Assembly: GCA_021513715.1 (NCBI GenBank)
Contig: CP084167.1
Span: 450,124-514,123 of the forward strand
DNA: 64,000 nt
Direction of reading: 5' to 3'
From: Candidatus Heimdallarchaeum endolithica
Lineage (GTDB): Archaea > Asgardarchaeota > Heimdallarchaeia > Heimdallarchaeales > Heimdallarchaeaceae
The position numbers and the translations under genes were made by a program. The notes below the pieces were generated by a model that had not been told where the DNA came from, made no database searches, and saw only the letters and a list, made by a program, of their open reading frames with translations. Below, one piece after another: positions 19,261-28,602 of the stretch; within the stretch, counting starts at the first letter, position 1; each line of letters begins with the position of its first letter.

Positions 19261-19890
19261 TTAAGCTGTTCCTCCAGTAACTAATTCCAGCATGAAAGTT
19301 AAAAGGGCTAGAATAAGTATAGCAGGAAGAATTTTTAAAGCATAGATTACTTTATTTTCTTTTGAAATTGCCCCTAAAAGCATACCTAAAACAATCACTT
19401 CAATGACAATTAAACTTATTGAAATAATATATCCTATTTGCATATTAAAGGCTTTTACTAAAACTAACAAGAATGGTGAAATAGATATAGAAGCAAAGAG
19501 AAATGGTGATAGACCATCTACCGCTGAAATAATCCATGAAACCTTTAAATTAGCTTTTGCAAGTCTAGTATTGTTAAGGTCAGTTATCATATCAGCTTCT
19601 AAATCTTTAATCTCTTTTGTTCTTTCTGCTCGTTCAGTAAGATAGGCAATCCAAAAACCTGATATTCCCATAGCCATTGAAGCACTAATTCCTAGAATCA
19701 ATAATGTTTTAGCTGCAATAATATCTTGTTCTGGAGTTCCAGACTTGAATCCATGAGCAATCATTGAACCTATAATTAGTCCTAAAGCAGTTAAAGCTCC
19801 ATCAAAACCATTCATCACAAAATACCTGCGAAGGATATTTTCTCCTCCAGTTAAGGTGAGAATTTTACCTATATCATTATCACTTTTCAA
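19261..19890 (-). CDS. VIT1/CCC1-family membrane transporter
   Basis: 209 aa with five hydrophobic helices. The opening RRYFVMNGFDGALTALGLII matches the first helix of VIT1/CCC1 iron/manganese transporters, with the conserved DG pair. The second helix ASMAMGISGFWIAYLTERAE and acidic loop EIKDLEADMI carry the Glu/Asp residues used for metal binding in the family. Archaeal members of this size form a distinct DUF125-like branch. The start is a TTG at 19890; no earlier ATG in frame is better placed. Transport of Fe2+ or Mn2+ is by family knowledge. Confidence 0.75.
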   Translation of the reverse strand: MKSDNDIGKILTLTGGENILRRYFVMNGFDGALTALGLIIGSMIAHGFKSGTPEQDIIAAKTLLILGISASMAMGISGFWIAYLTERAERTKEIKDLEADMITDLNNTRLAKANLKVSWIISAVDGLSPFLFASISISPFLLVLVKAFNMQIGYIISISLIVIEVIVLGMLLGAISKENKVIYALKILPAILILALLTFMLELVTGGTA

Positions 19891-20011
19891 TTTTATATTC
19901 CCAAAGAAAACTTCTAAAATATTTTTATTAAATTCTTTAAAGATTTTTCGGAATGAATGTTTTTTTTAAAAAAAAGTTACTTTTTCACTTTCAAACAAGT
20001 GTCTAAAAAAG

Positions 20012-20028
20012 ATTTTAAATAGTATAAG
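20012..20028 (+). promoter_or_regulatory. TATA-like promoter of the end-resection operon
   Basis: GATTTTAAATAGTATAAG lies about 20-30 nt before the nurA ATG at 20045, as expected for a leaderless archaeal transcript. It is the only good candidate ahead of nurA; spacings inside nurA-herA-mre11-rad50 are short (11 nt, 42 nt, overlap), so it probably drives all four genes. Confidence 0.4.
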
Positions 20029-20044
20029 TTCTAAAAAATTAAAG

Positions 20045-21358
20045 ATGCAAACTTTCTTCGACTCAGCTTTAGAAGCAGAATTTAACAAAATCTACAAAAA
20101 GTTAAAAGAATTAGAACGAAAAGATGATGATAAGTATCAAAGTGACTTGTCTTTCTTACTTGATCATTTTAGGATTTTCGAACCACTTGATACTACGTGT
20201 AAAAGAGAGGATTTTAGCGTTTCTGCAGTAGATGGGAGTGGAGCTAGCGATTTAATTAAGTTAAATAATATTTCTGTACATCTCATCACAGCAGGTTTTT
20301 CTGCAGATCTGACTGACTTTAAAAAAGGAACAACGATTGAGTTGGATATTAGACCAGAGATATCTACTTATCCTAATGGAGTAACTAAACTAGTTTTAAT
20401 TAGAGAAGATGAAGAACTTGAAGTATGGGAGGAGATTATAAATTTTGTTAGAGATAATTATGGAAAAGAGCCAAAAGAAATAGTTTTTGATGTCCTTAGG
20501 AACATGGTTTTAAGAAAAATGGAAAATGAAGGAAAAGATATTTCTAAAATAAAAATAAAAAATACTTTTGAACTACTGCAGCAAGCTAAACTTGCAGGTT
20601 TTACTCTTTATAATAAACCAATAGATAAATTCCATGAATGGATGATAAGCCCAAGACCTCAAACAGGTTGGTATGACCAGTTTAGAGAAATTTTAGAATA
20701 TTCTCTTGCTTATTCTATTTTAAAAACTGAAAAGCAGATAAAATATCTATTTATTGATGGTTCAATGAACATGCTTATCTCAAGGAATCATAATCAACCA
20801 AGACTTATATCTAACTATCTTTTACGTGATTTATGTACAGAAGCTCTAAAACGTAAAACATGTGTAGTAGCTGTAAGTAAGACAACTACTTTTCCTTTTA
20901 TTTACAAAATAGCTCAAGATGTACGAATTCATCTTAAAGGAGAAAAAAAATGGTTTTTCCGTGTTTCTTCTAAGGAATTAGGAGAAACTCCTCTTCGATT
21001 GTTAGAAGGTAAAAGTATTCCTCCAGAGAACGCTATTACTTATCTTTTCCATTTTTCAGCAGATTTACCTGTTTTAAGGATAGATTTTGATTTAGAGTGG
21101 TGGAAAAAGAATATTTATTCAGAAAATAACGAAAAAGAGAAAGAGAGAGAAATAGAACTTTTCAAAGAAATTGATTGGTTGTCTCGAGATGTAAGATATC
21201 ATGGTTACCTTTTTGATCTTGCATTCTCTCATTTTAATGCTTTAATAACCTTTAAAGAGAGAGACTTAATTGCAGATAGATTGATAGATTTCTTCACTGA
21301 AAAAGGTGAAGACCCAAGGAGATATATACACCCAAGAAAAAGATTAGGATTGATGTAA
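20045..21358 (+). CDS. nurA: NurA 5'-3' nuclease
   Basis: 437 aa. The RNase-H-like NurA nuclease core is visible: first metal-binding aspartate in VSAVDGSGASD (Asp63), second in KYLFIDGSMNML (Asp238), then VVAVSKT near 275 that closes the active site in the family. NurA works with the HerA translocase to chew 5' strands at double-strand breaks and hands off to Mre11-Rad50. Here it heads the operon, with herA 11 nt downstream. The archaeal order is often herA-mre11-rad50-nurA, so nurA-first is a variant. Length is at the large end for NurA, with extra sequence between the two aspartates. Confidence 0.88.
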   Translation: MQTFFDSALEAEFNKIYKKLKELERKDDDKYQSDLSFLLDHFRIFEPLDTTCKREDFSVSAVDGSGASDLIKLNNISVHLITAGFSADLTDFKKGTTIELDIRPEISTYPNGVTKLVLIREDEELEVWEEIINFVRDNYGKEPKEIVFDVLRNMVLRKMENEGKDISKIKIKNTFELLQQAKLAGFTLYNKPIDKFHEWMISPRPQTGWYDQFREILEYSLAYSILKTEKQIKYLFIDGSMNMLISRNHNQPRLISNYLLRDLCTEALKRKTCVVAVSKTTTFPFIYKIAQDVRIHLKGEKKWFFRVSSKELGETPLRLLEGKSIPPENAITYLFHFSADLPVLRIDFDLEWWKKNIYSENNEKEKEREIELFKEIDWLSRDVRYHGYLFDLAFSHFNALITFKERDLIADRLIDFFTEKGEDPRRYIHPRKRLGLM

Positions 21359-21369
21359 AAGGTGAAAAA

Positions 21370-23250
21370 ATGGTAGAATTAAAATTAAATGAACCTATAG
21401 GAATATTGGCAGAAGGAGATATCTCTTCTTTGAAAGTGATATCAAAAGATATTAGATACCAAGTTGGAGAAATACTTATTATCACCCATCCTGAAACTCC
21501 AGAAATTTATCTATTTAGGGTGATGAATTATGAAAATATTCTCCGATCGAGTTCTGATATGAGTTATGTTGCTTCAAATATTTTGAAGAATAGAACAGCA
21601 TATATTGCAAGGGTAGAAAATGAAAAAATGGTAAAAGTATCTGGAATTTTAATGGGTTACTCCCTTTATGATGAAAAAAAGAAACAATGGATTTTGTATA
21701 AACCTCGCTCTCTTCCTCCTCATTTTTCATATGTTTATAGAGGGTCAGATTGTAAAGCTGCTCTACAAGATCTTTTATGGTCAGAATTTGGTAATGATAT
21801 AGAAATAGGAAAACTACAAGTTGGTGCTACAACTTTAGATATCCCAATTAGACTAGATGTAGAAGCTCTTCCAATGCATGTTCAAGTTGCAGGAACAACA
21901 GGTGCAGGAAAATCATTTTTCATGTTGACAATGATTGCTTCTAGTCTTAAAAACAATATAATCAATGCTTTGAAAGCTCAAAAAGCAAGTTCTATTAACA
22001 AGAAAATTTCTTTCTTCATGGTAGATGTACATGATGAATATATGAGAGGAATGAAAGAACCTGAATCAAATGAAAGGTATGGAATAAAAGATATAGCTGA
22101 AGCAAGCTTAAAGCAGGATAAAGATATTTACAACATTCTATTTGGAAAGAATTTCTATCTTACTTCTGATATGGAAAGTGTAGAGAAAGATATGCAAAAG
22201 TATGCTAAAGCCTTACGTTTTAGGCTTGAAGATATAGAGGTAAGTGACATCATTTCAGTAATGGAAGTAACTGACCAAATGGCTTCTTTTATGTTTTGGG
22301 TCAAGTCACACTATGAAGATTGGATATCAACAATTGTTCAACTAGGAGAAGAAGATGACCAAGGAGGATTTTCTAAAGGAACAGTAAATGCAGTAAAAAG
22401 AAGACTCAGAAGTATATATAACTCACCAATTTTTAGAGAGTCGAGAACTATTACAACTTCTGATGATAAAGACAAAGAACAATCAAATGTTAGTTTTAGT
22501 GATTTAGCAGAAATTGTATATAATTTAGAACAAGGACATTTCTATAATTTTAGTTCAGCACTATTAAGTTCGACAGAACAATTCATTGTCTTAACTATGC
22601 TAGCAAGAACAATTTTTGCATTAAGACAATCTTTAATGTCTTCTACAAGATGGTCTCAGTTTGAAAAGCAAGTAGAGTCAAGATTACCAAGACAAATAAG
22701 CAACGAATTACTAGGAAAAACAAGTTCTTCTTTTTCAATAAAGGATCTCTATATTAAAAATAAGGAAGGAAACGACTATATTCTTAAAAAAGTGAATGAA
22801 CTTCCTGTAATTCTTCTCACAATTGAAGAAGCTCCAAGTATTTTAGGAGTACAGATGTCTAAACAAGGAAATGTGTTTGTTGATATTAGTAGACAAGGAA
22901 GAAAGTTTGGAATAGGTATGTTACTTATTACTCAAAATATTTCAGCAATGGAACCCTTAATTTTAGCTAACACAAACACTGAGATAAATATGATGCTTGG
23001 AAATGAAATAGAGATAAAACAAGCAATTATCAACGCCAGTAACAATATTACAGGATATGAACATGAGTTTAGAGTACTAAATAGAGGGGAAGCTATAGTT
23101 ACTAACTCTTTACGAAATATACCTATGCCTGTGAAAATACACAATGCCCCAGTCATAATTAAAGAGAACTTGTCTTTCTTTGAAAATCCTTATGATTGTT
23201 TGAAAATAAAGAAAGAAAAAAGGATATCAAAAGATATCCCTCTGCTTTAG
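21370..23250 (+). CDS. herA: HerA DNA translocase
   Basis: 626 aa. An N-terminal HAS-barrel-like region (about 1-160) precedes the FtsK/HerA-type ATPase. Walker A is GTTGAGKS (175-182), Walker B ILLTIEEAP near 480, and a Q-rich sensor/arginine region LLITQNISAMEP follows. HerA hexamers pump DNA while bound to NurA. GGTGA sits 5 nt before the ATG at 21370. Several insertions lie between Walker A and B, making it somewhat longer than typical members of about 500 aa. Confidence 0.88.
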   Translation: MVELKLNEPIGILAEGDISSLKVISKDIRYQVGEILIITHPETPEIYLFRVMNYENILRSSSDMSYVASNILKNRTAYIARVENEKMVKVSGILMGYSLYDEKKKQWILYKPRSLPPHFSYVYRGSDCKAALQDLLWSEFGNDIEIGKLQVGATTLDIPIRLDVEALPMHVQVAGTTGAGKSFFMLTMIASSLKNNIINALKAQKASSINKKISFFMVDVHDEYMRGMKEPESNERYGIKDIAEASLKQDKDIYNILFGKNFYLTSDMESVEKDMQKYAKALRFRLEDIEVSDIISVMEVTDQMASFMFWVKSHYEDWISTIVQLGEEDDQGGFSKGTVNAVKRRLRSIYNSPIFRESRTITTSDDKDKEQSNVSFSDLAEIVYNLEQGHFYNFSSALLSSTEQFIVLTMLARTIFALRQSLMSSTRWSQFEKQVESRLPRQISNELLGKTSSSFSIKDLYIKNKEGNDYILKKVNELPVILLTIEEAPSILGVQMSKQGNVFVDISRQGRKFGIGMLLITQNISAMEPLILANTNTEINMMLGNEIEIKQAIINASNNITGYEHEFRVLNRGEAIVTNSLRNIPMPVKIHNAPVIIKENLSFFENPYDCLKIKKEKRISKDIPLL

Positions 23251-23292
23251 GAATTGAATTAAGAATAATGTATATTAAAGAAGGTGCAACTA

Positions 23293-24564
23293 GTGGTAAA
23301 AATAGCCCATATATCTGACACTCATTTATCACATCGAAGAATAAGAAATGTAAGAGATAGTTGGAAAGAGCGATATAGAGTGAGTTGGATAGAAAATGAT
23401 TTCTCATTGGCTTTTCAAAGAGCTTTAGATGCTGCAATTGAAACAAAATGCGATTATCTAGTTCATTCAGGAGATTTGTTTGATGTTCCAGTAAAGAGGA
23501 ATACCACTTCTCCTACAGAATATGCTAGAGCAATAGCAATAAGTGAAATTAGAAGATTTTTGGAAGCTACAAATTTCAGAGTTCCTATAATTATTATCGA
23601 TGGGAACCACGGTACTTATCTATACAGAAACAATAGCACATTAGAATTCATAAAGTCTGCTTTTCCTGAAAACATATTTATTGCTACAAACTATGATCTT
23701 AAGCGTGCAATAGTAAAGAAAGAACCATTGAAAGTGGAATTTGAAGAGATCAATTTCTATTTATTCCCCTATTTAGAATTTAAATCTATCCCCAAATATG
23801 AGGAACTTTATGATACATGGATTAGCCAATGCCAAGAACCAGAAGAAGGTAAAATGAATGTTGCAGTTGCTCATGGAATGTTTAAAAACTATGATTTACA
23901 TGAAAGATTATTTTCTTTTCCTTATGATTATGTAGCTCTTGGACATGACCACCAACAAAGGAAATATGCTCCAAATGCTTGGCAAGCAGGGAGTACAGAA
24001 AAATATACTTTTGCAGAACGAGGGCAAGAAAAAGGTATTCTGGAAGTCATTATTAAAAAAGAAAAGGAAATAGAAGTTAATCCAATAAAAATTGTTAGTC
24101 AAAGAGAAATGAAGCAATTTGAGGTAGAATTGAGTTCAGATATGAGTGCATTAACAGTAGAAGAAAAAATAAGGGAAATTGTGGTTAATTATAGGCGTAA
24201 TTTTGATGGTAATACAGCTTCTAGAATAAAAGTAAAGTTAAAAGGAAAAACTTCTCTCTCTTATTGGTGGACAATAGAAGATCGTTTAGCAGAAATACAG
24301 AAAAATGTTTTAACTGAAGAATATAACATTCTTGAATTCAGGTGGGATGAAAGCGAGTTAAAAAAATCTATTCCTCAAAGTTTAGCAAAAACTCCTCAAA
24401 TGGATCAATATCTAATAGAAGATCCAGTTAAGGATTTTATTAATTATTTAAAAAACCTAGAAATAGATGATGACATAAAATTTGAACAATATGCTAAACT
24501 GGGGCCAGAAATAATTAAGGAAGTTTTTAGTGAAGGAATAATTTCTTCGAAGGAGGAGTTATAA
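23293..24564 (+). CDS. mre11: Mre11 double-strand-break nuclease
   Basis: 423 aa from the GTG at 23293. An in-frame GTG at 23284 is part of the ribosome site AAGGTG and so is rejected as start. Phosphoesterase motifs run in order: HISDTHLS, HSGDLFD (about 58-64), DGNHG (about 103-107), VAHGMF (about 193-198) and LGHDHQQR (about 216-223). These bind two Mn ions and give the nuclease of the Mre11-Rad50 complex. The usual GNHD is GNHG here. The C-terminal part (about 280-420) is the cap and Rad50-binding region. The end overlaps rad50 by one base, so the two are translationally coupled. Confidence 0.9.
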   Translation: MVKIAHISDTHLSHRRIRNVRDSWKERYRVSWIENDFSLAFQRALDAAIETKCDYLVHSGDLFDVPVKRNTTSPTEYARAIAISEIRRFLEATNFRVPIIIIDGNHGTYLYRNNSTLEFIKSAFPENIFIATNYDLKRAIVKKEPLKVEFEEINFYLFPYLEFKSIPKYEELYDTWISQCQEPEEGKMNVAVAHGMFKNYDLHERLFSFPYDYVALGHDHQQRKYAPNAWQAGSTEKYTFAERGQEKGILEVIIKKEKEIEVNPIKIVSQREMKQFEVELSSDMSALTVEEKIREIVVNYRRNFDGNTASRIKVKLKGKTSLSYWWTIEDRLAEIQKNVLTEEYNILEFRWDESELKKSIPQSLAKTPQMDQYLIEDPVKDFINYLKNLEIDDDIKFEQYAKLGPEIIKEVFSEGIISSKEEL

Positions 24565-26696
24565 TGAAAATTCTTTGGATACACATGGAGAATTTCAAAT
24601 GCTATAGCAATGAAAGAATTCCTGAAACTGGTGTTCTTCCAAAAGGGTTAATTTTAGTGGAAGGAGATAATTCAGTAGGAAAGACTTCTCTATTTGATGC
24701 TATTTATTATGCTCTTTTTTACGAACCTACAAAAGACAAAGCAATTTTAGGTACAAAAGATATGCTTGTTAAAAGAGGAGAAAAAGAAACTATTGTAGAA
24801 GTTGCTTTTGAAATAATGAATAAATCTTTTGTAGTGCAAAAGCAGCATGGAATGTCTACTCCTCTAAAAGTTTTTTTGCTTCAAATAGACGGAGAAAAAG
24901 CTGAAAAAGGAGAATTTGCAAATCCTAGAAAAATAGCAGAAGGTCTAGAAGATGTAAATAGAAAATTGTTTGAACTGTTAAACATCACAAGTGAAAGTGT
25001 ATTGAGTACTCTAATAGTAAATCAAGGAGAAGTTCAAAAACTAGCAGAAGCAAAAGGAGCAGAACTTAGAGATATAATCTACAAACTTTTTCACTTAGAT
25101 GATATAAGAGAAAAATTGAAACGTGTAATAAATAAAAAAATGGCACTTTTGGATGAAGAATGGGAAAAATACAAGATAGAACGGACTACAGAAAATATTC
25201 TTGATGAGATTAAAGAACTAGAAACAGAAAAAGTAAAGAAAGAGGAAGAATTGGAAAAAGCAAAAAAAGAGTCAGAGGAACTAGAAAAGAAAATAGCTAA
25301 ATATCCTATAGTTTCAGAAATACAATCAATAAGCAATATTTTAACTCAAATACAGCAAATTAGAGAGAATATAAAGAACCAAGAAAAGATCGTAAAACAA
25401 AAGATTGAATCTTTGGAAATCAAAGAATTAATACAAGAAGAAATAAAAAATAAAATTATTGAAAAAGAGAAGATTATTCAAGAAACAAATAATACTATAG
25501 AAGAATTGAGAAAAAAGAGAGATAAAGTACAAAAAAAGTTGCATATTCTCCAAAAAGACTTGAATGAAATTAGAGAAAAAATCAAAAAATTGGAAAGTCA
25601 TGAAGTTGGACATGAAGAAGAATTTACTTGTGAATTGTGCGAGCAAACAATGCCATATTCAAAATATAAAGAACTAGTAGAAAGTAAAAAACAGTCGATT
25701 TCTAATATTCAAAAAGGAATAAAAAGAAGAGAAGAAGAGAAAAAAGATATTGAAAAACAGATAGAGAAAGAGAGTAAAACTATAATTCAACTAAAAGATT
25801 TCATTTCTTCGCTCAAAAATGTAAATGAACAATTAGAAATTCTAGAAAGTAATAAGAATGAACTGGAAACAAAAGAAAATAAATTAAAGTCACAACTTAT
25901 AAAATTCAATGTTCAATCTGTAGATGAACTTTCAAAAAAATATGCTGTTGAAAAATTCGAAGAATTCTTTTCAATTATTAATGAATTAAATTCTAGTAAA
26001 GCTAGTCTGGAAGCATCAGTTAAACATTTAAATAAAGTTATTGAAAACTTGATTAAAAGAAAAAGCCAACTAGAAAAAGAAATAGAGAAAAATAGGAAAA
26101 AAGAAGAAAAACAAGAGAGTATTCTACAAGAAAAGGCAGCTCTAAAAGATGTGGAAGGAGTAGTTTCTAGTTTTATTGCTGAAGAACTTATTTCTAACCG
26201 TCTTCTTGCAGGAATACAACAAACGACTAATCCTAATATAAACTTGTTTACAAGAGGAAAATATTCAGAGATATATCTAGAAGCAACAACCAAAAAAACT
26301 TTGAGACTAAGTATATTAGACCAAGAAGAAGAATTTGTGAAAAATCAAGAGTTTTTATCTGGAGGAGATAAAGCGGCGATAGGACTAGGATTAAGATTAG
26401 GTATAAGCGAACTGTTAAAACAAATCAGACCATTCAAAGATTCTCCACATAATCCACCAAGAATGGACATAATGATTCTAGATGAACCACTAGGTTCTCT
26501 TGACAATGAAAGAAGAAAGAAAGTTCTAGAAGGATTGCTTATACAGAAAAAATTCAACCAGATTTTCCTAATTACGCATACAAATATTAGAGAAGAACTT
26601 CGAGCTCCTTCAATTAGGGTAAGTAGAACAGAAAAGGGAAGTTCTACAACCTATTTTCCTGCACCAAGTGAAATAGAAATAGAATCTGAAGAATAA
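24564..26696 (+). CDS. rad50: Rad50 ATPase
   Basis: 710 aa. N-terminal P-loop GDNSVGKTSLFDAIYYALFY (34-53) replaces the usual GxNGxGKSS form with SVGKT. A coiled coil runs from about 190 to 560, broken by the zinc-hook CELC (Cys356, Cys359). The signature FLSGGDKAAIGLGLRLGI and Walker B MDIMILDEPLGSLD close the ABC-type head. Total length is short for Rad50 (about 850-900 aa in many archaea), mainly because the coils are short. GGAGG ends 8 nt before the ATG. It partners Mre11 encoded just upstream. Confidence 0.9.
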   Translation: MKILWIHMENFKCYSNERIPETGVLPKGLILVEGDNSVGKTSLFDAIYYALFYEPTKDKAILGTKDMLVKRGEKETIVEVAFEIMNKSFVVQKQHGMSTPLKVFLLQIDGEKAEKGEFANPRKIAEGLEDVNRKLFELLNITSESVLSTLIVNQGEVQKLAEAKGAELRDIIYKLFHLDDIREKLKRVINKKMALLDEEWEKYKIERTTENILDEIKELETEKVKKEEELEKAKKESEELEKKIAKYPIVSEIQSISNILTQIQQIRENIKNQEKIVKQKIESLEIKELIQEEIKNKIIEKEKIIQETNNTIEELRKKRDKVQKKLHILQKDLNEIREKIKKLESHEVGHEEEFTCELCEQTMPYSKYKELVESKKQSISNIQKGIKRREEEKKDIEKQIEKESKTIIQLKDFISSLKNVNEQLEILESNKNELETKENKLKSQLIKFNVQSVDELSKKYAVEKFEEFFSIINELNSSKASLEASVKHLNKVIENLIKRKSQLEKEIEKNRKKEEKQESILQEKAALKDVEGVVSSFIAEELISNRLLAGIQQTTNPNINLFTRGKYSEIYLEATTKKTLRLSILDQEEEFVKNQEFLSGGDKAAIGLGLRLGISELLKQIRPFKDSPHNPPRMDIMILDEPLGSLDNERRKKVLEGLLIQKKFNQIFLITHTNIREELRAPSIRVSRTEKGSSTTYFPAPSEIEIESEE

Positions 26697-26771
26697 TTTT
26701 ATTCCTTTTTATTTACTTTTTTTGAGAATAATATTTATATCTAAAAATGGAAATGTTCTCTAGGGTTTGAA

Positions 26772-28190
26772 ATGATACCTGGAACACTTAGACCTTTACC
26801 GAAAAGATTAGCTAAAGTAAAAACAGAAGCTGAAAGGCTTTTTAGAGCAGTGGACTATGATTATGAGACTATTAAAGAAATATTGAAGTCTAGTAAAAAT
26901 TTTGAATTTGAAGAAATAAGAAGACAATATATTAATTGTTTGAATCATCATATAAGAATAGTTCCACTTGTAAAAGAAGCAGATAAATTGTTAGTTAAAT
27001 ACTCTAGAGATCCACTTCTAAAAGAAATGGTTTTCAAATTATTTGATAAGTTGGAAAAATATGAATATAGATTGAATGCTGATGTTCAACGACTTGATAC
27101 TATTTTAATGTCAAAAAGAAAAGAATACATAAATAAAACAATTCCACTTATAAAATCAGAAATAAAAAGCAAATTATCTTTCTTAAGAGACCTAGATTTT
27201 GAGCAGTTACTAGCTGATAGTGAAAAATATTCAGCTATTATTTCAAGCATAGTAGATCGTGTAGATATATTAAAAGACGAATATCAAAAATTAATCGAAA
27301 ATGCTCTTGAAAGCGCAGTAGAAGCATATAAAGAGCTAAAAGAAAAACTAGATGAATTAGAAGATGAACTGAAAGAATATGTTCTTATTCTTGCTACTTG
27401 TAAAATGGAAATGCTAACTAATGAATCAAATGCCTTACTTGAAGAAGGTGTAAAAATTTTTGAACGTTTTGAAATTGAACAAACAACAGAACTTATTGAA
27501 GAAGCACAGGTTTATTTGGATAAAGCTAAACCAACTCTCAAAGAGATGAAAGAATTAAGGGTTGACATTCCTAAAAGAGCAATGAAAAAGAGTTTTGAAA
27601 CAAAGTTTCAAGAACTAAGAAATAGATTTGATGAAAATAAGTTCACACTTGATGAATTAATTACTAATATAAAATCAAGAAATAGACTTCTATCCACAAA
27701 TATTGAAAGAATTGAAGCACTAAAAGAATTAGCTAAATCAATGTCCAGTGATATAAAAGAAACAGGAGAAATACTAAAAATAAAAAGAATGGGTACATTT
27801 AAACTATATTTAAAAGAAAATCTTATTCCTCACATGAATCTGCAAGAGAACGGTATAGTAAAGATACCAAAAACAGAAGAACTTACAACAACTTTCATTG
27901 ATGAAATAATCTTGACTCTTGAAGATCTAGATAGTAAAAATATAGTCGAAGATTGGTTTAATGCTTTTAGAGCTACAAAAATTGGTAAGTGGATATATGA
28001 AACTTCTGTTAAGATTAAAAATAAAACTGTGGAAATAACAAAGAAGATTGTAGAAAAAACTAAGATATTATTACAAAAATTAAAAGAAAAAATTAAGCAA
28101 TGGATACAACAAATGAAAGAAAAAAGAAAACAGAAACAATTAGAGAAACAAAAACAAACAGAAAATCCAAAACCAAAGGAAAAAAAGTAA
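26772..28190 (+). CDS. Long helical/coiled-coil protein of unknown function
   Basis: 472 aa, almost wholly helical by heptad pattern, no signal peptide, no enzyme motif, and a very lysine-rich C-terminus (KKTVEITKK to the end). It follows rad50 by 75 nt. A TATA candidate (TTTATATC, 26734-26741) sits about 30 nt before the ATG, so it can be transcribed alone. A role with the repair operon is possible only by position. It lacks the IDxLL...GKK tail seen in other helical proteins of this window. Confidence 0.6.
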   Translation: MIPGTLRPLPKRLAKVKTEAERLFRAVDYDYETIKEILKSSKNFEFEEIRRQYINCLNHHIRIVPLVKEADKLLVKYSRDPLLKEMVFKLFDKLEKYEYRLNADVQRLDTILMSKRKEYINKTIPLIKSEIKSKLSFLRDLDFEQLLADSEKYSAIISSIVDRVDILKDEYQKLIENALESAVEAYKELKEKLDELEDELKEYVLILATCKMEMLTNESNALLEEGVKIFERFEIEQTTELIEEAQVYLDKAKPTLKEMKELRVDIPKRAMKKSFETKFQELRNRFDENKFTLDELITNIKSRNRLLSTNIERIEALKELAKSMSSDIKETGEILKIKRMGTFKLYLKENLIPHMNLQENGIVKIPKTEELTTTFIDEIILTLEDLDSKNIVEDWFNAFRATKIGKWIYETSVKIKNKTVEITKKIVEKTKILLQKLKEKIKQWIQQMKEKRKQKQLEKQKQTENPKPKEKK

Positions 28191-28345
28191 GAAAAATAAT
28201 CTAAAAATTTTATTTCTATTTTTTTTCTAAATTTATTGTTTAAATTAGGTGGAAATAATAAAAACTTGTATTTTTATTATTTTATTTACTGATTCTTTGA
28301 AAAAATTTTTGCCAAAAAAAATAAATATTTTATTATAATTATGTA

Positions 28346-28579
28346 ATGTGCATTATAATGACTTCAGATTCATATTGTAATTGTATGGTGAGGTTTAGTT
28401 GGCCTAAATGGCTAGTAGCCATAGGACAAATAGCTTTAGGCTTTGGAATTTTATTGTTAATCATATTTTCTATCATTTACACAAAGACAAGTTGGGAAAA
28501 ATTTTCTCTTTATGGTATCTATGTGGGAGCAGGATTTTTACTTCTTGGAGCACTTATCTTATCAAGCAATGAATGGTAA
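28346..28579 (+). CDS. Small two-helix membrane protein
   Basis: 77 aa, or 73 aa if the second ATG at 28358 is used. A short Cys-containing head (SDSYCNCMVRF) leads into two hydrophobic helices (about 25-45 and 55-72) separated by a charged turn. A T-rich, AT-rich leader of about 150 nt precedes it. It ends 23 nt from the end of the convergent pyrophosphatase gene. Function unknown. Confidence 0.5.
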   Translation: MCIIMTSDSYCNCMVRFSWPKWLVAIGQIALGFGILLLIIFSIIYTKTSWEKFSLYGIYVGAGFLLLGALILSSNEW

Positions 28580-28602
28580 GTAAAAAAAGAAGAAGTAAAA
28601 AT

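Noticed and set aside
23284-23292. GTG at 23284 as mre11 start
   Set aside because: It is part of AAGGTG, a ribosome site correctly spaced for the GTG at 23293; the same happens at 30639 for hppA.
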